Below, in pieces: positions 8,445 through 18,018 of a stretch of 64,000 bases of DNA; positions within the stretch are counted from its first letter, which is position 1; each line of letters starts with the position of its first letter. Source of the DNA: Pollutimonas sp963712655. Its GTDB lineage: Bacteria; Pseudomonadota; Gammaproteobacteria; Burkholderiales; Burkholderiaceae_B. The stretch is taken from contig CAVQIT010000006.1 in NCBI GenBank assembly GCA_963712655.1, forward strand, positions 434,001-498,000. Direction: 5' to 3'. The position numbers were made by a program, and so were the translations under genes. A model generated the notes under the pieces. That model saw nothing but the letters and a program-made list of their open reading frames with translations, did not search any database and was not told the origin of the DNA.

Positions 8445-11400
8445 GTTCGCGCTCGCGCGCCTTCTCGACGTGTTGTGCGCGCACATGGCCGTAGCCGCGG
8501 ATTTGCTCCGGCAACGACAGCAACGCCACCGCCGCGTCGTAATGGGCGGCGCTTTCGCTTGTTTCGAGTAGCGATAGAACGGTGTCGATATTTTGCTCGT
8601 ACTGGACAATCAGCAAGCGATCCAGACGGCGGTCCGCGGTATATCCAAAAATATCGAATGCCGTGCCGCGCAGGAACCGCAATGTCGCAAGCACCCTGAA
8701 CAGAGGAATAATCCACGGGCCGAACTCCCGCTTCCTGGCTGCCTGCGATGCCCCATTCCTTCGTGACAGCAGCGGAGGCGCCAGGTTGAAGACAAGCTTG
8801 TAATCGCCTTCAAACTGCCTGGACACGCTGTCCAGGAAGCCGGTTTCGGTATGCAGCCGCGCTACTTCGTATTCGTCCTTGAAGGCCAGCAGCTTGAAAT
8901 AATACCTCGCCACCGCTGCCGCCAGTTCGCTCCGGCCGGAGAACTTCCGAAGTTCCACGACACGCACGCGCTCCACGATATCGGTATACCGTTGCGCGTA
9001 CGCTTGATTCTGGTAGCCGGCAAGGAATTTCCTGCGTGTCTCGATTGCTTCGTCCAGGCTCTTTGATGGAGCCGGAGCAAGGACTGTTTCAGTTGCGGCA
9101 TTGCCCGAGGCAAGAATACGCTCGATCCCGGCCGGATTTACCGCCGCGCGGCGCCCCCACAGAAAAGCATCGCGATTCATCTGCCGCGCGGCGCCGTTCA
9201 GTATGATCGAAGCATCTATCGCCGCGGCGGAAATCGGAATCAGGCCGCGCTGATAAGCGAAGCCGAGCATGAACATATTGGCGGCAATGCTGTCTCCCAT
9301 CAGCGCCGTCGCGATCCGGCCCGCATCGGTGAATTCCGCGCAACCGTCGCCTACCGCATCCGAAATATTGCGGCGCAGTTCACGGTCCGGATATCGCATA
9401 TCCGCATTGCGCGTGAAGTCGCCCGGCATCGATTGGCGGGTATTGGCCAGGATGCGTGTCCTTCCGCGCCGCGCCGCGGCCAACGTCTTGGAGTTGCCTG
9501 CGACGATCATGTCGCATCCCAATATCAGGTCGGCGCCGCCGGCGGCAATACGAATCGTCTTTATGGCTTGCGGCGACGGGCCGAATCTAAGATGGCTCCA
9601 AACCGCCCCGCCCTTCTGCGCCAGCCCCGCCATGTCCAGCAGGCCGCAACCCCGCCCTTCCAAATGCGCAGCCATGCCCAGTATGGCGCCGATAGTGACC
9701 ACGCCCGTCCCGCCCATCCCCGCCACCAGAATGCTATAGACACCGTCTTCGATGGAAGGCAGCACAGGTTCGGACAGATCGGGAAATTGCACCGTATCGG
9801 CCACCTTTTCCGGCTTCCGAAGCGAACCGCCAAGAACCATGACGAAACTGGGGCAAAAACCTTTCACACAGGAATAGTCCTTATTGCACGACGATTGGTC
9901 TATGGTTCTTTTCCTGCCGAATTCAGTCTCGAGCGGCTGCACGGAGACGCAATTGGACTGCTCGCCGCAGTCTCCGCAACCCTCGCAAACAAGGTCGTTG
10001 ATAAGAATGCGTTTTTCCGGATCAGGCAAAACGCCGCGTTTTCGGCGCCTGCGTTTTTCCGCGGCGCAAGTCTGGTCGTAGATCAACACCGTCGTGCCCG
10101 CGATGTCGCGCAATTCACGCTGTACCGTATCGATGCTATCGCGGTGATGCACTGTCACATCGGGCGGCCACGAAATGCCGGCGGGGTATTTGTCGGGCTC
10201 GTCGGTAACGACAGCGATGCGCCGGACACCCTCGGCGTAGACCTGGCCGGCGATTATCGGAACATCCAGATTGCCGTCGTGCCGCTGTCCGCCGGTCATC
10301 GCGACGGCATCGTTGAACAGAATCTTGTAGGTGATGTTGGTTTTGGCGGCGATCGCGGCCCGAATGGCCAGCAAGCCCGAATGAAAGTATGTGCCGTCGC
10401 CCATGTTCTGAAACATATGCCGGCGGCGCGAAAATGGCGCTTCGCCGACCCACGACATGCCTTCGGCGCCCATTTGCGTGTAGCCCATGGTCGAACGGTC
10501 CATTGCTTGCGCCATCCAACTGCAACCGATGCCGGCATATGCTTTGCTTCCTTCCGGCAGCACCGTGGAAGAACTATGTGGACAGCCGCTGCAGAAATAG
10601 AAACTGCGCGACAACACATCGACGATATCTTTAGGAGCACAGTAGGCGCGGATTTCGTCGACGCGCTCCCGCAACGCGTGGTTTTCGCCCAAGGCCAGCA
10701 GGCGTTCTCCGATCGCGATCGCTATCTGGTTGGAGTTCAAGGCCATCTCGGACTGGAACAGCGTTGCGCCACGCTCGTCGAGCTTGCCTACAATGGCCGG
10801 CGCCGATTGCCGGCCGTATAGCTGCTCCTTGAGCTGGGTTTCGATCAAACTACGCTTTTCTTCAACGACAAGAATCTTTTCCAATCCGTCGGCAAACTGG
10901 GCCGCAGCCTCGGGTTCCAGCGGCCAGGGCATGCCCACCTTATAAAGACGCAGGCCAAGCGCCGCCGCGTCTTCCTCGGAAAGATGCAGATCGTCCAGGG
11001 CCTGCAGGACATCCAGATAGCTCTTGCCGTGTGTCATCACGCCCAGCTTAGCCGCCGCGCCATTGATAAGAATGCGATCGAGCCGGTTACTGCGCGCGAA
11101 AGCTTTCACCGCCCCCAATTTGTAGCGATGAAGACGCGCTTCCTGGGCCTGCGGGCTGTCGGGCTGGCGGATATTGACGCCGTCCGGGGGAAGCGCAACC
11201 CCCTCTGGAATAGTGATTTGAACCCGATGAATGTCGACGTCCACCGATGCCGTGGCCTCCACAGTATCTTTGACGCATTTGATGCCCACCCAGCAGCCGC
11301 TGTAGCGCGATAGCGCCCACCCCAGCACGCCGAAATCCAGGATTTCCTGCACGCCCGCCGGACTCAGAACCGGAATCATCGCATCGACCATGGCGAATTC

Positions 11401-11889
11401 GCTTTGGTGGCATGTCGTGGAAGATTCGCAGGTGTGATCATCGCCCATAAGGACAAGCACGCCGCCCTGCCCGGATGAGCCTGCCAAATTGCCATGGCGA
11501 AGGGCGTCGCCCGAGCGATCCACGCCCGGGCCTTTACCGTACCAGAGCGCGAAAACGCCATCGTACTTGCCTTCGCCGCCGATCTCCGCCTGTTGCGAGC
11601 CCCACACTGCCGTCGCGGCCAAGTCTTCGTTGATGCCGGGAACAAAAACAATATCGTGCGCCGCGAGATGCGTCTTGGCTTTCTGGATTTGATCATCCAG
11701 GCCGCCCAGCGGCGAACCGCGATAGCCCGTGATGTAGCCCGCGGTGTTTCGCCCCTGGTCTTTATCCCTATTTTTTTGCACCATGGGCAGCCGAACAAGC
11801 GCCTGGGCGCCGGTAATGAAGATGCGCCCCTCGGCGAGCGTGTACTTGTCATCGAGCGCAACGGTCTTCAGTGCCATGGCCATCCTCAT
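8389..11889 (-). CDS. Fused indolepyruvate/2-oxoacid ferredoxin oxidoreductase
   Basis: 1,166 aa, the normal size of the single-chain IOR-like enzymes that join the alpha and gamma subunits. The N-terminal half has the pyruvate-flavodoxin oxidoreductase core (GYRGSPLGGLDDQI, GMSWVGEAPFS) and the thiamine-diphosphate region (MGDGTYFHSGLLA, FNDAVAMTGGQ). A cysteine-rich segment around residue 630 (CEGCGDCGEQSNC then SCNKDYSCVKGFCPSF) can bind iron-sulfur clusters. The C-terminal half is the gamma domain (GMGGTGVVTIGAILGMAA). It oxidatively decarboxylates an aryl- or branched-chain 2-oxoacid to acyl-CoA. ATG 11889, 11883 and 11877 are all possible starts. Confidence 0.92.
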   Translation of the reverse strand: MRMAMALKTVALDDKYTLAEGRIFITGAQALVRLPMVQKNRDKDQGRNTAGYITGYRGSPLGGLDDQIQKAKTHLAAHDIVFVPGINEDLAATAVWGSQQAEIGGEGKYDGVFALWYGKGPGVDRSGDALRHGNLAGSSGQGGVLVLMGDDHTCESSTTCHQSEFAMVDAMIPVLSPAGVQEILDFGVLGWALSRYSGCWVGIKCVKDTVEATASVDVDIHRVQITIPEGVALPPDGVNIRQPDSPQAQEARLHRYKLGAVKAFARSNRLDRILINGAAAKLGVMTHGKSYLDVLQALDDLHLSEEDAAALGLRLYKVGMPWPLEPEAAAQFADGLEKILVVEEKRSLIETQLKEQLYGRQSAPAIVGKLDERGATLFQSEMALNSNQIAIAIGERLLALGENHALRERVDEIRAYCAPKDIVDVLSRSFYFCSGCPHSSSTVLPEGSKAYAGIGCSWMAQAMDRSTMGYTQMGAEGMSWVGEAPFSRRRHMFQNMGDGTYFHSGLLAIRAAIAAKTNITYKILFNDAVAMTGGQRHDGNLDVPIIAGQVYAEGVRRIAVVTDEPDKYPAGISWPPDVTVHHRDSIDTVQRELRDIAGTTVLIYDQTCAAEKRRRRKRGVLPDPEKRILINDLVCEGCGDCGEQSNCVSVQPLETEFGRKRTIDQSSCNKDYSCVKGFCPSFVMVLGGSLRKPEKVADTVQFPDLSEPVLPSIEDGVYSILVAGMGGTGVVTIGAILGMAAHLEGRGCGLLDMAGLAQKGGAVWSHLRFGPSPQAIKTIRIAAGGADLILGCDMIVAGNSKTLAAARRGRTRILANTRQSMPGDFTRNADMRYPDRELRRNISDAVGDGCAEFTDAGRIATALMGDSIAANMFMLGFAYQRGLIPISAAAIDASIILNGAARQMNRDAFLWGRRAAVNPAGIERILASGNAATETVLAPAPSKSLDEAIETRRKFLAGYQNQAYAQRYTDIVERVRVVELRKFSGRSELAAAVARYYFKLLAFKDEYEVARLHTETGFLDSVSRQFEGDYKLVFNLAPPLLSRRNGASQAARKREFGPWIIPLFRVLATLRFLRGTAFDIFGYTADRRLDRLLIVQYEQNIDTVLSLLETSESAAHYDAAVALLSLPEQIRGYGHVRAQHVEKARERERELFDVLHSGIVGIKRAA

Positions 11890-11971
11890 TCTTATGGAGA
11901 GGACGCCTCGCTACCCGGGCGTCCTGAATGGTAAATCACATAGTGTGACGGCGAAAGTGTAGACCAATGTG

Positions 11972-11984
11972 TAGACAGTGTCTA
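11972..11984. promoter_or_regulatory. Candidate GntR operator upstream of the oxidoreductase
   Basis: TAGACA-G-TGTCTA is a perfect 6-bp inverted repeat about 83 bp upstream of the oxidoreductase start, with an extra half-site GTGTAGAC at 11957-11964. Size and symmetry suit an FCD-type GntR dimer, and a GntR gene lies just downstream of the oxidoreductase. Binding is inferred. Confidence 0.4.
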
Positions 11985-12048
11985 GCGACACTATTTTCCC
12001 GGCATGGCCGACGGCATAATCCGCCTCGCTACGTCCCTGCCCCATTCA

Positions 12049-12969
12049 TTACATCAGGCCTATATAATCTTCCGGTTGTTCACGCAGGATATGAGACAGC
12101 ATCAGCCTGACGGCGGTAGGCAATGCCTCCGGCTGCTGCGCGCATACCCGATGCTGGCGGCGCGCCCAAGTCTCCAGTACCGGGCGCACGACCAAGCCCA
12201 TTGCCTCGGCGGCCAGCAGCAGCGAGGCGCTCTCGGCCACCACCGTAACGCCCAATCCCTCTTGCGCCAGGCGGCAAGCTAGATCGAACCCCCTGGCGCG
12301 CACACGGATGCGCATGACCCGGCCATAAACCGCCGCCTGCTGATTGAGCAGGACGCTAAGCGCGCCATGCTCATGGTCGCCGATGAGCTCATGATCCAGC
12401 AGTTGCACCAGCGTAACGCCCGTCAGTTGCGCCAGCGGGTGCTCATGGCCCATTACCGCGACGATCTGGTCGCGAAAACAAGGGCGTACCCACAGGCCGC
12501 CCGCGGGCGTATCGCCCGCATAGATGCCCAGGTCGGCGGTGTGCTGCTCGATCGCCATGACGACATCGGCATTCGCCCGCTCATACAGATCGACATGGAT
12601 GGATTGATGCGCACGCATAAAATCGCCAAGTATCCCCGGCATATATCCGAGCAGGGAAGTTTCACTGGCGGCGATGCGCACATGCCCCTCGACGCCGGCG
12701 CTCAGTTGGGCGAGCTCGGCCGTCAACTGGCAGGCCTCGTGGATCAGATTGCGCGCGCGCCGCAGCACCAGCGTGCCCGTCGGGGTTATTTCGATGCCGC
12801 TTGCGTGGCGCCGGATCAGAATGTGCCCAAGACGCTGCTCGAGTTCGCTGATTCGTTTGCTGACAGCGGAAGGAACGATATTTTCACGCCGTGCCGCCGC
12901 GGCAATGCTTTTTTCTTCTATCACCGCGACAAAGAGGCGGGCTGTCGTCATGTCAAGCTGATATGCCAT
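12049..12969 (-). CDS. LysR family transcriptional regulator
   Basis: 306 aa. The N-terminal helix-turn-helix reads MTTARLFVAVIEEKSIAAAA, ENIVPSAVSKRISELEQRLG and ITPTGTLVLRRA (residues about 7-65). The rest is the periplasmic-binding-like effector domain (GHVRIAASETSLLGYMPGIL, VVAMGHEHPLA-type segment, EGLGVTVVAESASLL). It lies downstream of the PLP decarboxylase and upstream of the oxidoreductase promoter, all on the minus strand, so either could be its target. Confidence 0.92.
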   Translation of the reverse strand: MAYQLDMTTARLFVAVIEEKSIAAAARRENIVPSAVSKRISELEQRLGHILIRRHASGIEITPTGTLVLRRARNLIHEACQLTAELAQLSAGVEGHVRIAASETSLLGYMPGILGDFMRAHQSIHVDLYERANADVVMAIEQHTADLGIYAGDTPAGGLWVRPCFRDQIVAVMGHEHPLAQLTGVTLVQLLDHELIGDHEHGALSVLLNQQAAVYGRVMRIRVRARGFDLACRLAQEGLGVTVVAESASLLLAAEAMGLVVRPVLETWARRQHRVCAQQPEALPTAVRLMLSHILREQPEDYIGLM

Positions 12970-13216
12970 CGCGCTGGAGTCCTCAAGAAAAACATTCAGC
13001 TTAATGCTTCATTTCAAGCGCGATTGTAATAATGGATGCCGTCCTTTAGCCAGACATTAAAACAAGCCCTGCCGCGACTGTTTATTGACCACGAACCTGC
13101 GCCGAAGTAGACAGACGTGAACCGTCAAGTGTGTAGGCACGGCGGTTAACGTGAGCGCTTCCTGACGGCGAAGAAAAGGCGTGGCGCCTGCTCCAGGAAC
13201 ATCCGGCCTGCATGGA

Positions 13217-14581
13217 TCAGTCGGATGCCGCGCGTGGTGCTAGCGCGTGCATCTTCTCCAAAAGCTGCAACAGCGCATTGATATCGCTCTCGGAAGTTCT
13301 CCACGAGGAAACGCTGATGCGCATCGCGGGCCGCCCCTGCCAGGCCGTCGCGCCGAACCATGCCTCGCCGGAGGCCTGCACCGCCGTGCGCACGGCTTGC
13401 GTCTGCGCATCCGTTGCGCAACGGAACAGCACTTGATTCAAGGCAACCCGGTTGAGCACCTCGAAGCCTGCACGCGCCAGGCCATCGCCTATCCTTCGCG
13501 CCTGGGCGCAATGCCGTTCGACCAGATCCGCGACGCCGCTGCGCCTCAAGGTGCGCAGTGCCGCCCATACCGGAATGCCGCGCGGCCGACGGGAAAATTC
13601 CAGCGTGAGATTCTTCTGCGCATCCGCACTGGCGCTGGAATAGGTGGCATCGCTGTTCATCGCTTCGGCCAGCACCTGCGCATCGCGGCAAATGGCCATC
13701 GCGCAGTCATAAGGGGTGTTGAGCCACTTGTGCGCATCGGTCGTCCAACTATCGGCTTGCTCGATGCCTTCGGTCAATGCCGTCAATGACGATGCCCGCG
13801 CCCATAGGCCAAACGCGCCATCCACATGCACCCAGGCGCCCGCGTTCTTGGCTCGGGGAATGATCTGCGCGAACGGGTCGAATTCGCCGGTATTGACTTC
13901 GCCGGCTTGCAGGCACAGGATCGTACGATTATCCAGCGGCGGCAGCCGCGCGGCATCCACCTGCCCATAGGCATTGACCGGAGCATAGATAATCCGGTCC
14001 AGTCCAAAGCCAAGTATGCGCAGCGCCTTCTTCACCGTAATATGCGCCAATTCAGGCACAACAACCTTGATCTCCGGCGCACCGATCAAGCCTTGGCGAT
14101 CGAAATCCCAACCTTGCCGCGCCAACATCGCGCGCCTTGCGGCCGCCAGCACGGCTAGCGTGCAGGCCGTGGCGCTGGTGCCGAAACCCACGGCGCTCTC
14201 GCGCGGCAGATCAAGCGCATCGAGCACCCAACGGCCCGCAATGCGCTCCAGCGTGGCCGACACAGGCGAGTTGTCGAAGGTGGATGCGCATTGATCCCAA
14301 GCCAGCATAAGCCGTTCCGCCGCTGCCGCGGCGGGAAGCGCGGCACCGATCACAAAGCCGAAGTAGCGCGGGCCGTTGGAGGCTGTCGTAGCCGGCGATC
14401 CGGTGTCGTCCAGCAATGTCAGCGTATCCTCGGCCGGCAGGCCCTGTTCGGGCAGCGATTCATCAAACGCATCGAGTGCTGCAATCGCCTCGTTCGACGG
14501 AAACACCCTGCGGGTCGTGTTCGACTCCAGATAGCGTAAGCCGCGCGCATCGGCATCGGCCAAAAGACTCAGCTCATCCAT
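13217..14581 (-). CDS. PLP-dependent group II amino-acid decarboxylase family protein
   Basis: 454 aa. The pyridoxal-phosphate site is visible: GTSATACTLAVLAAARRA (cofactor phosphate region, about residue 130), WVHVDGAFGLWA (Asp contacting the pyridine nitrogen, about 252) and the Schiff-base lysine in SWTTDAHKWLNTPYDCA (about 285). This is the layout of group II decarboxylases and related aspartate/tyrosine/aromatic enzymes. The substrate cannot be read from the sequence. The gene begins 55 bp upstream of a short stretch with no clear promoter. Confidence 0.9.
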   Translation of the reverse strand: MDELSLLADADARGLRYLESNTTRRVFPSNEAIAALDAFDESLPEQGLPAEDTLTLLDDTGSPATTASNGPRYFGFVIGAALPAAAAAERLMLAWDQCASTFDNSPVSATLERIAGRWVLDALDLPRESAVGFGTSATACTLAVLAAARRAMLARQGWDFDRQGLIGAPEIKVVVPELAHITVKKALRILGFGLDRIIYAPVNAYGQVDAARLPPLDNRTILCLQAGEVNTGEFDPFAQIIPRAKNAGAWVHVDGAFGLWARASSLTALTEGIEQADSWTTDAHKWLNTPYDCAMAICRDAQVLAEAMNSDATYSSASADAQKNLTLEFSRRPRGIPVWAALRTLRRSGVADLVERHCAQARRIGDGLARAGFEVLNRVALNQVLFRCATDAQTQAVRTAVQASGEAWFGATAWQGRPAMRISVSSWRTSESDINALLQLLEKMHALAPRAASD

Positions 14582-14787
14582 TCATATCTCCCGGTTCCGG
14601 TTTTAATTCCGAGCGAGACGGAAAATCTCAACATCATTGTCAATCGACATCAAGGATAGCGGAGAACCAGCGTTTCTGTCAGCCACCAACACGTTAGCTA
14701 CAGAACGGTCGATCCAATATGTGCTCTTCCACATTTTTACTCACCTACGTCGCAGTGCGACCGGCGGCAATCGGCAATTAAATCAAC

Positions 14788-15135
14788 TCACTTCGAGCGA
14801 CCATCGAAGTGCGTCACGGGGATGGCCTCCAAGTCGATACCCTCGAGGCATCGGATGTTGATGGCCGCCATCTCTTCGCCCGACGGCGCCTTGCCTTCGC
14901 CATAGGGGTGGATACCGCAGGTAGGGCAGAAACGGTGCTTGATCACGTGCTTGTTGAAAAGGTAGGTCGCGGTATCTTCTTCGGGCGTAAGCAATCGCAT
15001 GGCGCTGCGCGGCACGAACCACATCAGCGTGCCCTTGCGTTGACATATGGAGCAATTGCAGGACATGGCCGAGGCGATATCGCCCTCGGCTTCGAACTTC
15101 ACTTGGCCGCAGTGGCAGCTTCCTTGGTAGTGCAT
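14788..15135 (-). CDS. GFA (CENP-V/glutathione-dependent formaldehyde-activating) family protein
   Basis: 115 aa. It starts MHYQGSCHCGQVKFEAEGD and has the zinc cysteines CHCG, CNCSICQRKG and FCPTCGIHPYG that define the GFA fold. It starts 2 bp from the SRPBCC stop, so it is the third gene of an ArsR-SRPBCC-GFA operon. The true reaction of most GFA proteins is unknown; many are just small zinc proteins linked to ArsR/SRPBCC pairs. Confidence 0.9.
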   Translation of the reverse strand: MHYQGSCHCGQVKFEAEGDIASAMSCNCSICQRKGTLMWFVPRSAMRLLTPEEDTATYLFNKHVIKHRFCPTCGIHPYGEGKAPSGEEMAAINIRCLEGIDLEAIPVTHFDGRSK

Positions 15136-15136
15136 A

Positions 15137-15604
15137 TCAGGCTTCCTGGTGGTTGAGGTAAAGAAGAAAATCGTCGAGACTGTCGAAAAAAGGCTGCCAG
15201 CCGCGCTCATGGTTGTCGCGGGCCTGGGCGTCGAAGAAGCGGTCGTGCACAAAACTCAGTTCGGTACCGTCGGCCAGCGGTTTCAGGTCGATGCTGACGC
15301 GCGACACTCGTTCGGGCGTGCTCTTCCAGGCCCAGGTGAACACCAGCCGACGATGGAGCACCACCTCCTGGTAGACGCCCGAGACTTCATGCGAGTCACC
15401 GTCGGGGGTGCTGAAGGCAATGCGGTAGTGCCCGCCTACCCGCAGGTCGATCTCGGCCGTACTGACCGAGGCGGGTTTACCTGGACCGAACCACTGGCTC
15501 AGCGCTTGCGGCTCGGTCCAGGCGCGCCAGACTTTTTCAGGCGCGACGCGGTAGCTTCGGTTTATATTGAGCTGGGCTGGCTCTTGGTGCCGGGTTCTTT
15601 CCAT
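15137..15604 (-). CDS. SRPBCC (AHSA1-type) domain protein
   Basis: 155 aa. The pattern NINRSYRVAPEKVWRAWTEP, LSQWFGP, EIDLRVGGHYRIAF, GVYQEVVLHRRLVFTW and HERGWQPFFDSLDDFL is the START/Bet v1-like AHSA1 fold with a hydrophobic ligand pocket. Its 5' end overlaps the upstream ArsR gene by 43 bp, a tight coupling seen in many ArsR-SRPBCC pairs. The ligand is unknown. Confidence 0.92.
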   Translation of the reverse strand: MERTRHQEPAQLNINRSYRVAPEKVWRAWTEPQALSQWFGPGKPASVSTAEIDLRVGGHYRIAFSTPDGDSHEVSGVYQEVVLHRRLVFTWAWKSTPERVSRVSIDLKPLADGTELSFVHDRFFDAQARDNHERGWQPFFDSLDDFLLYLNHQEA

Positions 15605-15945
15605 GGTGTCAGTACTTCCTCTTGGTGGTAGAGATAGCGTCCAAGAGCATCAAGCCGATCGGTCCAGAATCGTTCGTAGCGGGAGATCCACATCGCCGCT
15701 TCCTGCATGGGCGCGGCATCGAGCCGGCAGCGCACCACGCGCCCTTCCTTCGAGCGCGAAATCAGCCCGGCGGCCTCCAGCACGGCCAGGTGCTTCATGA
15801 AGCCGGGCAATGACATGCCGTGGGGCTGCGCAAGCTGCGTGATCGTGGAGCTGCCGCCGCCTAGCTGGACCAGCACGCCGCGGCGTGTTGAATCCGACAG
15901 CGCCGCAAACACGAGGTCGAGTTGGGATTCTTCATTGTTAACCAT
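15562..15945 (-). CDS. ArsR-type transcriptional regulator of the SRPBCC/GFA operon
   Basis: About 127 aa from the ATG at 15945. The winged helix is LDLVFAALSDSTRRGVLVQL, STITQLAQPHGMSLPGFMKH and LAVLEAAGLISRSKEGRVVR. No ArsR metal-binding cysteine pair is visible, typical of the SRPBCC-associated branch. It is the first gene of the three-gene operon and is likely autoregulated. Confidence 0.9.
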   Translation of the reverse strand: MVNNEESQLDLVFAALSDSTRRGVLVQLGGGSSTITQLAQPHGMSLPGFMKHLAVLEAAGLISRSKEGRVVRCRLDAAPMQEAAMWISRYERFWTDRLDALGRYLYHQEEVLTPWKEPGTKSQPSSI

Positions 15946-16109
15946 TTGGTTTAGTATCTGCGAGCACGGCGGCGTTGTCAAGCGCTGCAAATGAAAAACG
16001 CCGCAGCGGCCGCGAACCGGCCTATGCTCGAAGGCGCCGGAGCCGGACTACTTTGCCGCAACGGCATCAGGATTTGGCTGGATACGGATTACAGTTTGAA
16101 ATTGCGCCC

Positions 16110-16895
16110 TTAGCCGCTGATGACCCGGCGCATTATCCAGCGCTGCAAACTGCGTGGCGCGAAGCGATTGGAGAACGCGGCCAATGTGTTCAGAAACCCG
16201 GCGATGACGCCGGCACGCCCCTTCAGCATGGCTTTCATACCGATGTCGACAACCGTCTCAGGGGCCATCGCCATCATGCCAAGGATGGGCGTAACCTTCT
16301 GCTCTGCATTTTTTGCGAACGACGTAAGGGAGAACCCGGGCGAAAGTACGGTGACTTTCACCCCATGCGGCTTCAGCTCGTTATGCAGCGCTTCACCGAA
16401 ATGCAAAACATAAGCTTTGCTTGCCGCATACGATGCAAAATCCGGCACTGCCTGGTAGCCGAGGATACTCGCAACCAAGAGAATATGGCCATCTCGCCTG
16501 CTCACCATGCCGAGCGCAATTTCGTGCGTCAGATGTGTCAGGCCAGTGATATTCAAGTGAAGCATCTTTCGCACATTGCCTGCATCCTGATTCAGGAATG
16601 GGCCGTGCATTCCAACTCCGGCATTGGCGATAAAGATATCTATTTGAAGCTCTCTCTCGAGGATTTCGCGGTGAAGCGCCTCAACCGACGTCTCATCCGA
16701 GAGATCGTAAGTCATTATGACAACATCGATCTTGTACTCGATTATCAGGTCTTTAGCCAAACTCGCCAACGCCGAGCCGTTTCTCGCAACCAGAACCAAG
16801 TTGGCGCCTAACGCGGCAAGTCGTTGTGCAAAGTGCTTCCCGAACCCGCTTGAGGCGCCGGTAACCAATGCGCGCTTGCCAGTCAGTTTTTTCAT
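16110..16895 (-). CDS. Short-chain dehydrogenase/reductase
   Basis: 261 aa Rossmann enzyme. Cofactor motif TGASSGFGKHFA (residues 13-24), NAGVGMHG (about 93), catalytic Ser in LLVASILGYQ and Tyr-Lys in YAASKAYVL (about 154-158). The VLVARN segment with Arg after the second strand favours NADP(H). It resembles DltE/YqjQ-like ketone or aldehyde reductases; the substrate is unknown. A perfect inverted repeat lies 144 bp upstream of the start. Confidence 0.92.
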   Translation of the reverse strand: MKKLTGKRALVTGASSGFGKHFAQRLAALGANLVLVARNGSALASLAKDLIIEYKIDVVIMTYDLSDETSVEALHREILERELQIDIFIANAGVGMHGPFLNQDAGNVRKMLHLNITGLTHLTHEIALGMVSRRDGHILLVASILGYQAVPDFASYAASKAYVLHFGEALHNELKPHGVKVTVLSPGFSLTSFAKNAEQKVTPILGMMAMAPETVVDIGMKAMLKGRAGVIAGFLNTLAAFSNRFAPRSLQRWIMRRVISG

Positions 16896-17038
16896 GCTCG
16901 CTCCTCCAGAGGATTGTCAGGTCAGCCGCTTTCCAGTGATGCATCGTCTCAACACTGCACCGATTGCACTCGGCAAGATGACGCAACGGCGAAACGCGCC
17001 GCCGCATTGCCAGCCTGTGACGGCCATTCTCAGCGAGA

Positions 17039-17064
17039 AGTGACTATTTTGTCAAATAGTCACT
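17039..17064. promoter_or_regulatory. Perfect 11-bp inverted repeat upstream of the SDR gene
   Basis: Arms AGTGACTATTT and AAATAGTCACT flank a 4-nt centre. The arms are A+T-rich and no U-run follows on the minus strand, so an operator (TetR-like spacing) is more likely than a terminator of the preceding GGDEF gene. No TetR gene is adjacent. Confidence 0.5.
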
Positions 17065-17124
17065 TTCTCTCCGCCGTTTCGGCTTGCCTCAGATGATGCT
17101 CTACGGAGGTATGATTGTTGAAGC

Positions 17125-18018
17125 TTAGAGCCAGCAGACACGATTGCGGCCGAGCTGCTTGGCCCGATAGAGCTGCGCGTCGCTGCGTTCCAGCGCATTG
17201 GCTGGAACAGGTCCATCCTCGGCCAACAACACCGACGCTCCACCCAGGCTGATCGACAAGATGCCGCCCGCGGCAGACCCTTCATGGGGAATGGCGAGGT
17301 CCTGCACGGCCTGTCGTGCCAACTCGGCACAGGCTTGCCCGCCGTCGGGATCGGTGTCGGGCAGGAACAGCACGAACTCCTCGCCGCCATAACGCGCCAC
17401 CAGATCGGTCTCCCGCTTGAGAAGCAGCTTCAGGGCGCCGGCCACCTGCGCCAGCGCCCGATCGCCACAGGCGTGACCATAGCGATCGTTGTAGAGCTTG
17501 AAATAGTCGACGTCTATCATGATCAGCGACACGTACTGTCCCTGCCGCCAGCGTCCGCGCAAGGCGTTTTCAAGGCGCCTGCGGTTGGGAATCTCGGTCA
17601 AGGCATCGACCAGCGCAAGGTGTTCCAGCAGTCGGCGCCCGGAAACGGCCTGTACGTGATTACGGACGCGCGCCTGCACGATGGGTGCGTTGAAGGGCTT
17701 GGTGATGTAGTCGGCGGCGCCCAGCAGCAATCCTTTTTCCTCGTCCTCGACGCTGTCCAGCCCGGAGATGAAGATAACCGGAATGTGGCGCGTCTCGTCA
17801 CGGCTCTTCAGGCTGTGCAGAACCTGATAGCCGTCCATCCCCGGCATCACGACATCGAGCAGCACGATGTCCGGTTGATGGCGCTCGGCCAGCGTCAATG
17901 CCATCTCGCCGTTCTTGGCGAGAATGACCTTGTAGTTGTCCTTCAATAGCTCGGTGAGCAGCGCCCGGTTGTTCTTTTCATCGTCGACTACCAGGACCTT
18001 CGGCAATTCAGGCGTCAC
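17125..18018 (-). CDS. Response regulator with GGDEF diguanylate cyclase domain
   Basis: 297 aa. An N-terminal receiver domain (VLVVDDEKNNRALL, LLDVVMPGMDGY with the phospho-Asp, ISGLDS, ADYITKPFNAP) precedes a GGDEF domain (LVDALTEIPNRRRLENALRG, IDVDYFKLYNDRYGH, active site ARYGGEEF). It should make cyclic di-GMP when phosphorylated. I chose GTG 18018: GGGAG lies upstream at good spacing and similarity begins at LPKVLVVDDE. GTGA at this point could overlap the stop of the upstream hybrid kinase, its likely phosphodonor. The same frame stays open upstream to 18273 into kinase-like sequence. Confidence 0.88.
   Translation of the reverse strand: MTPELPKVLVVDDEKNNRALLTELLKDNYKVILAKNGEMALTLAERHQPDIVLLDVVMPGMDGYQVLHSLKSRDETRHIPVIFISGLDSVEDEEKGLLLGAADYITKPFNAPIVQARVRNHVQAVSGRRLLEHLALVDALTEIPNRRRLENALRGRWRQGQYVSLIMIDVDYFKLYNDRYGHACGDRALAQVAGALKLLLKRETDLVARYGGEEFVLFLPDTDPDGGQACAELARQAVQDLAIPHEGSAAGGILSISLGGASVLLAEDGPVPANALERSDAQLYRAKQLGRNRVCWL

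Noticed and set aside
9433..10821. 462-aa plus-strand open frame
   Set aside because: Antisense shadow of the oxidoreductase gene; Arg/His/Gln-rich without domains.
16896..17038. Possible TetR gene beside the SDR gene
   Set aside because: Short frames here have no helix-turn-helix pattern; the region is treated as the SDR leader.
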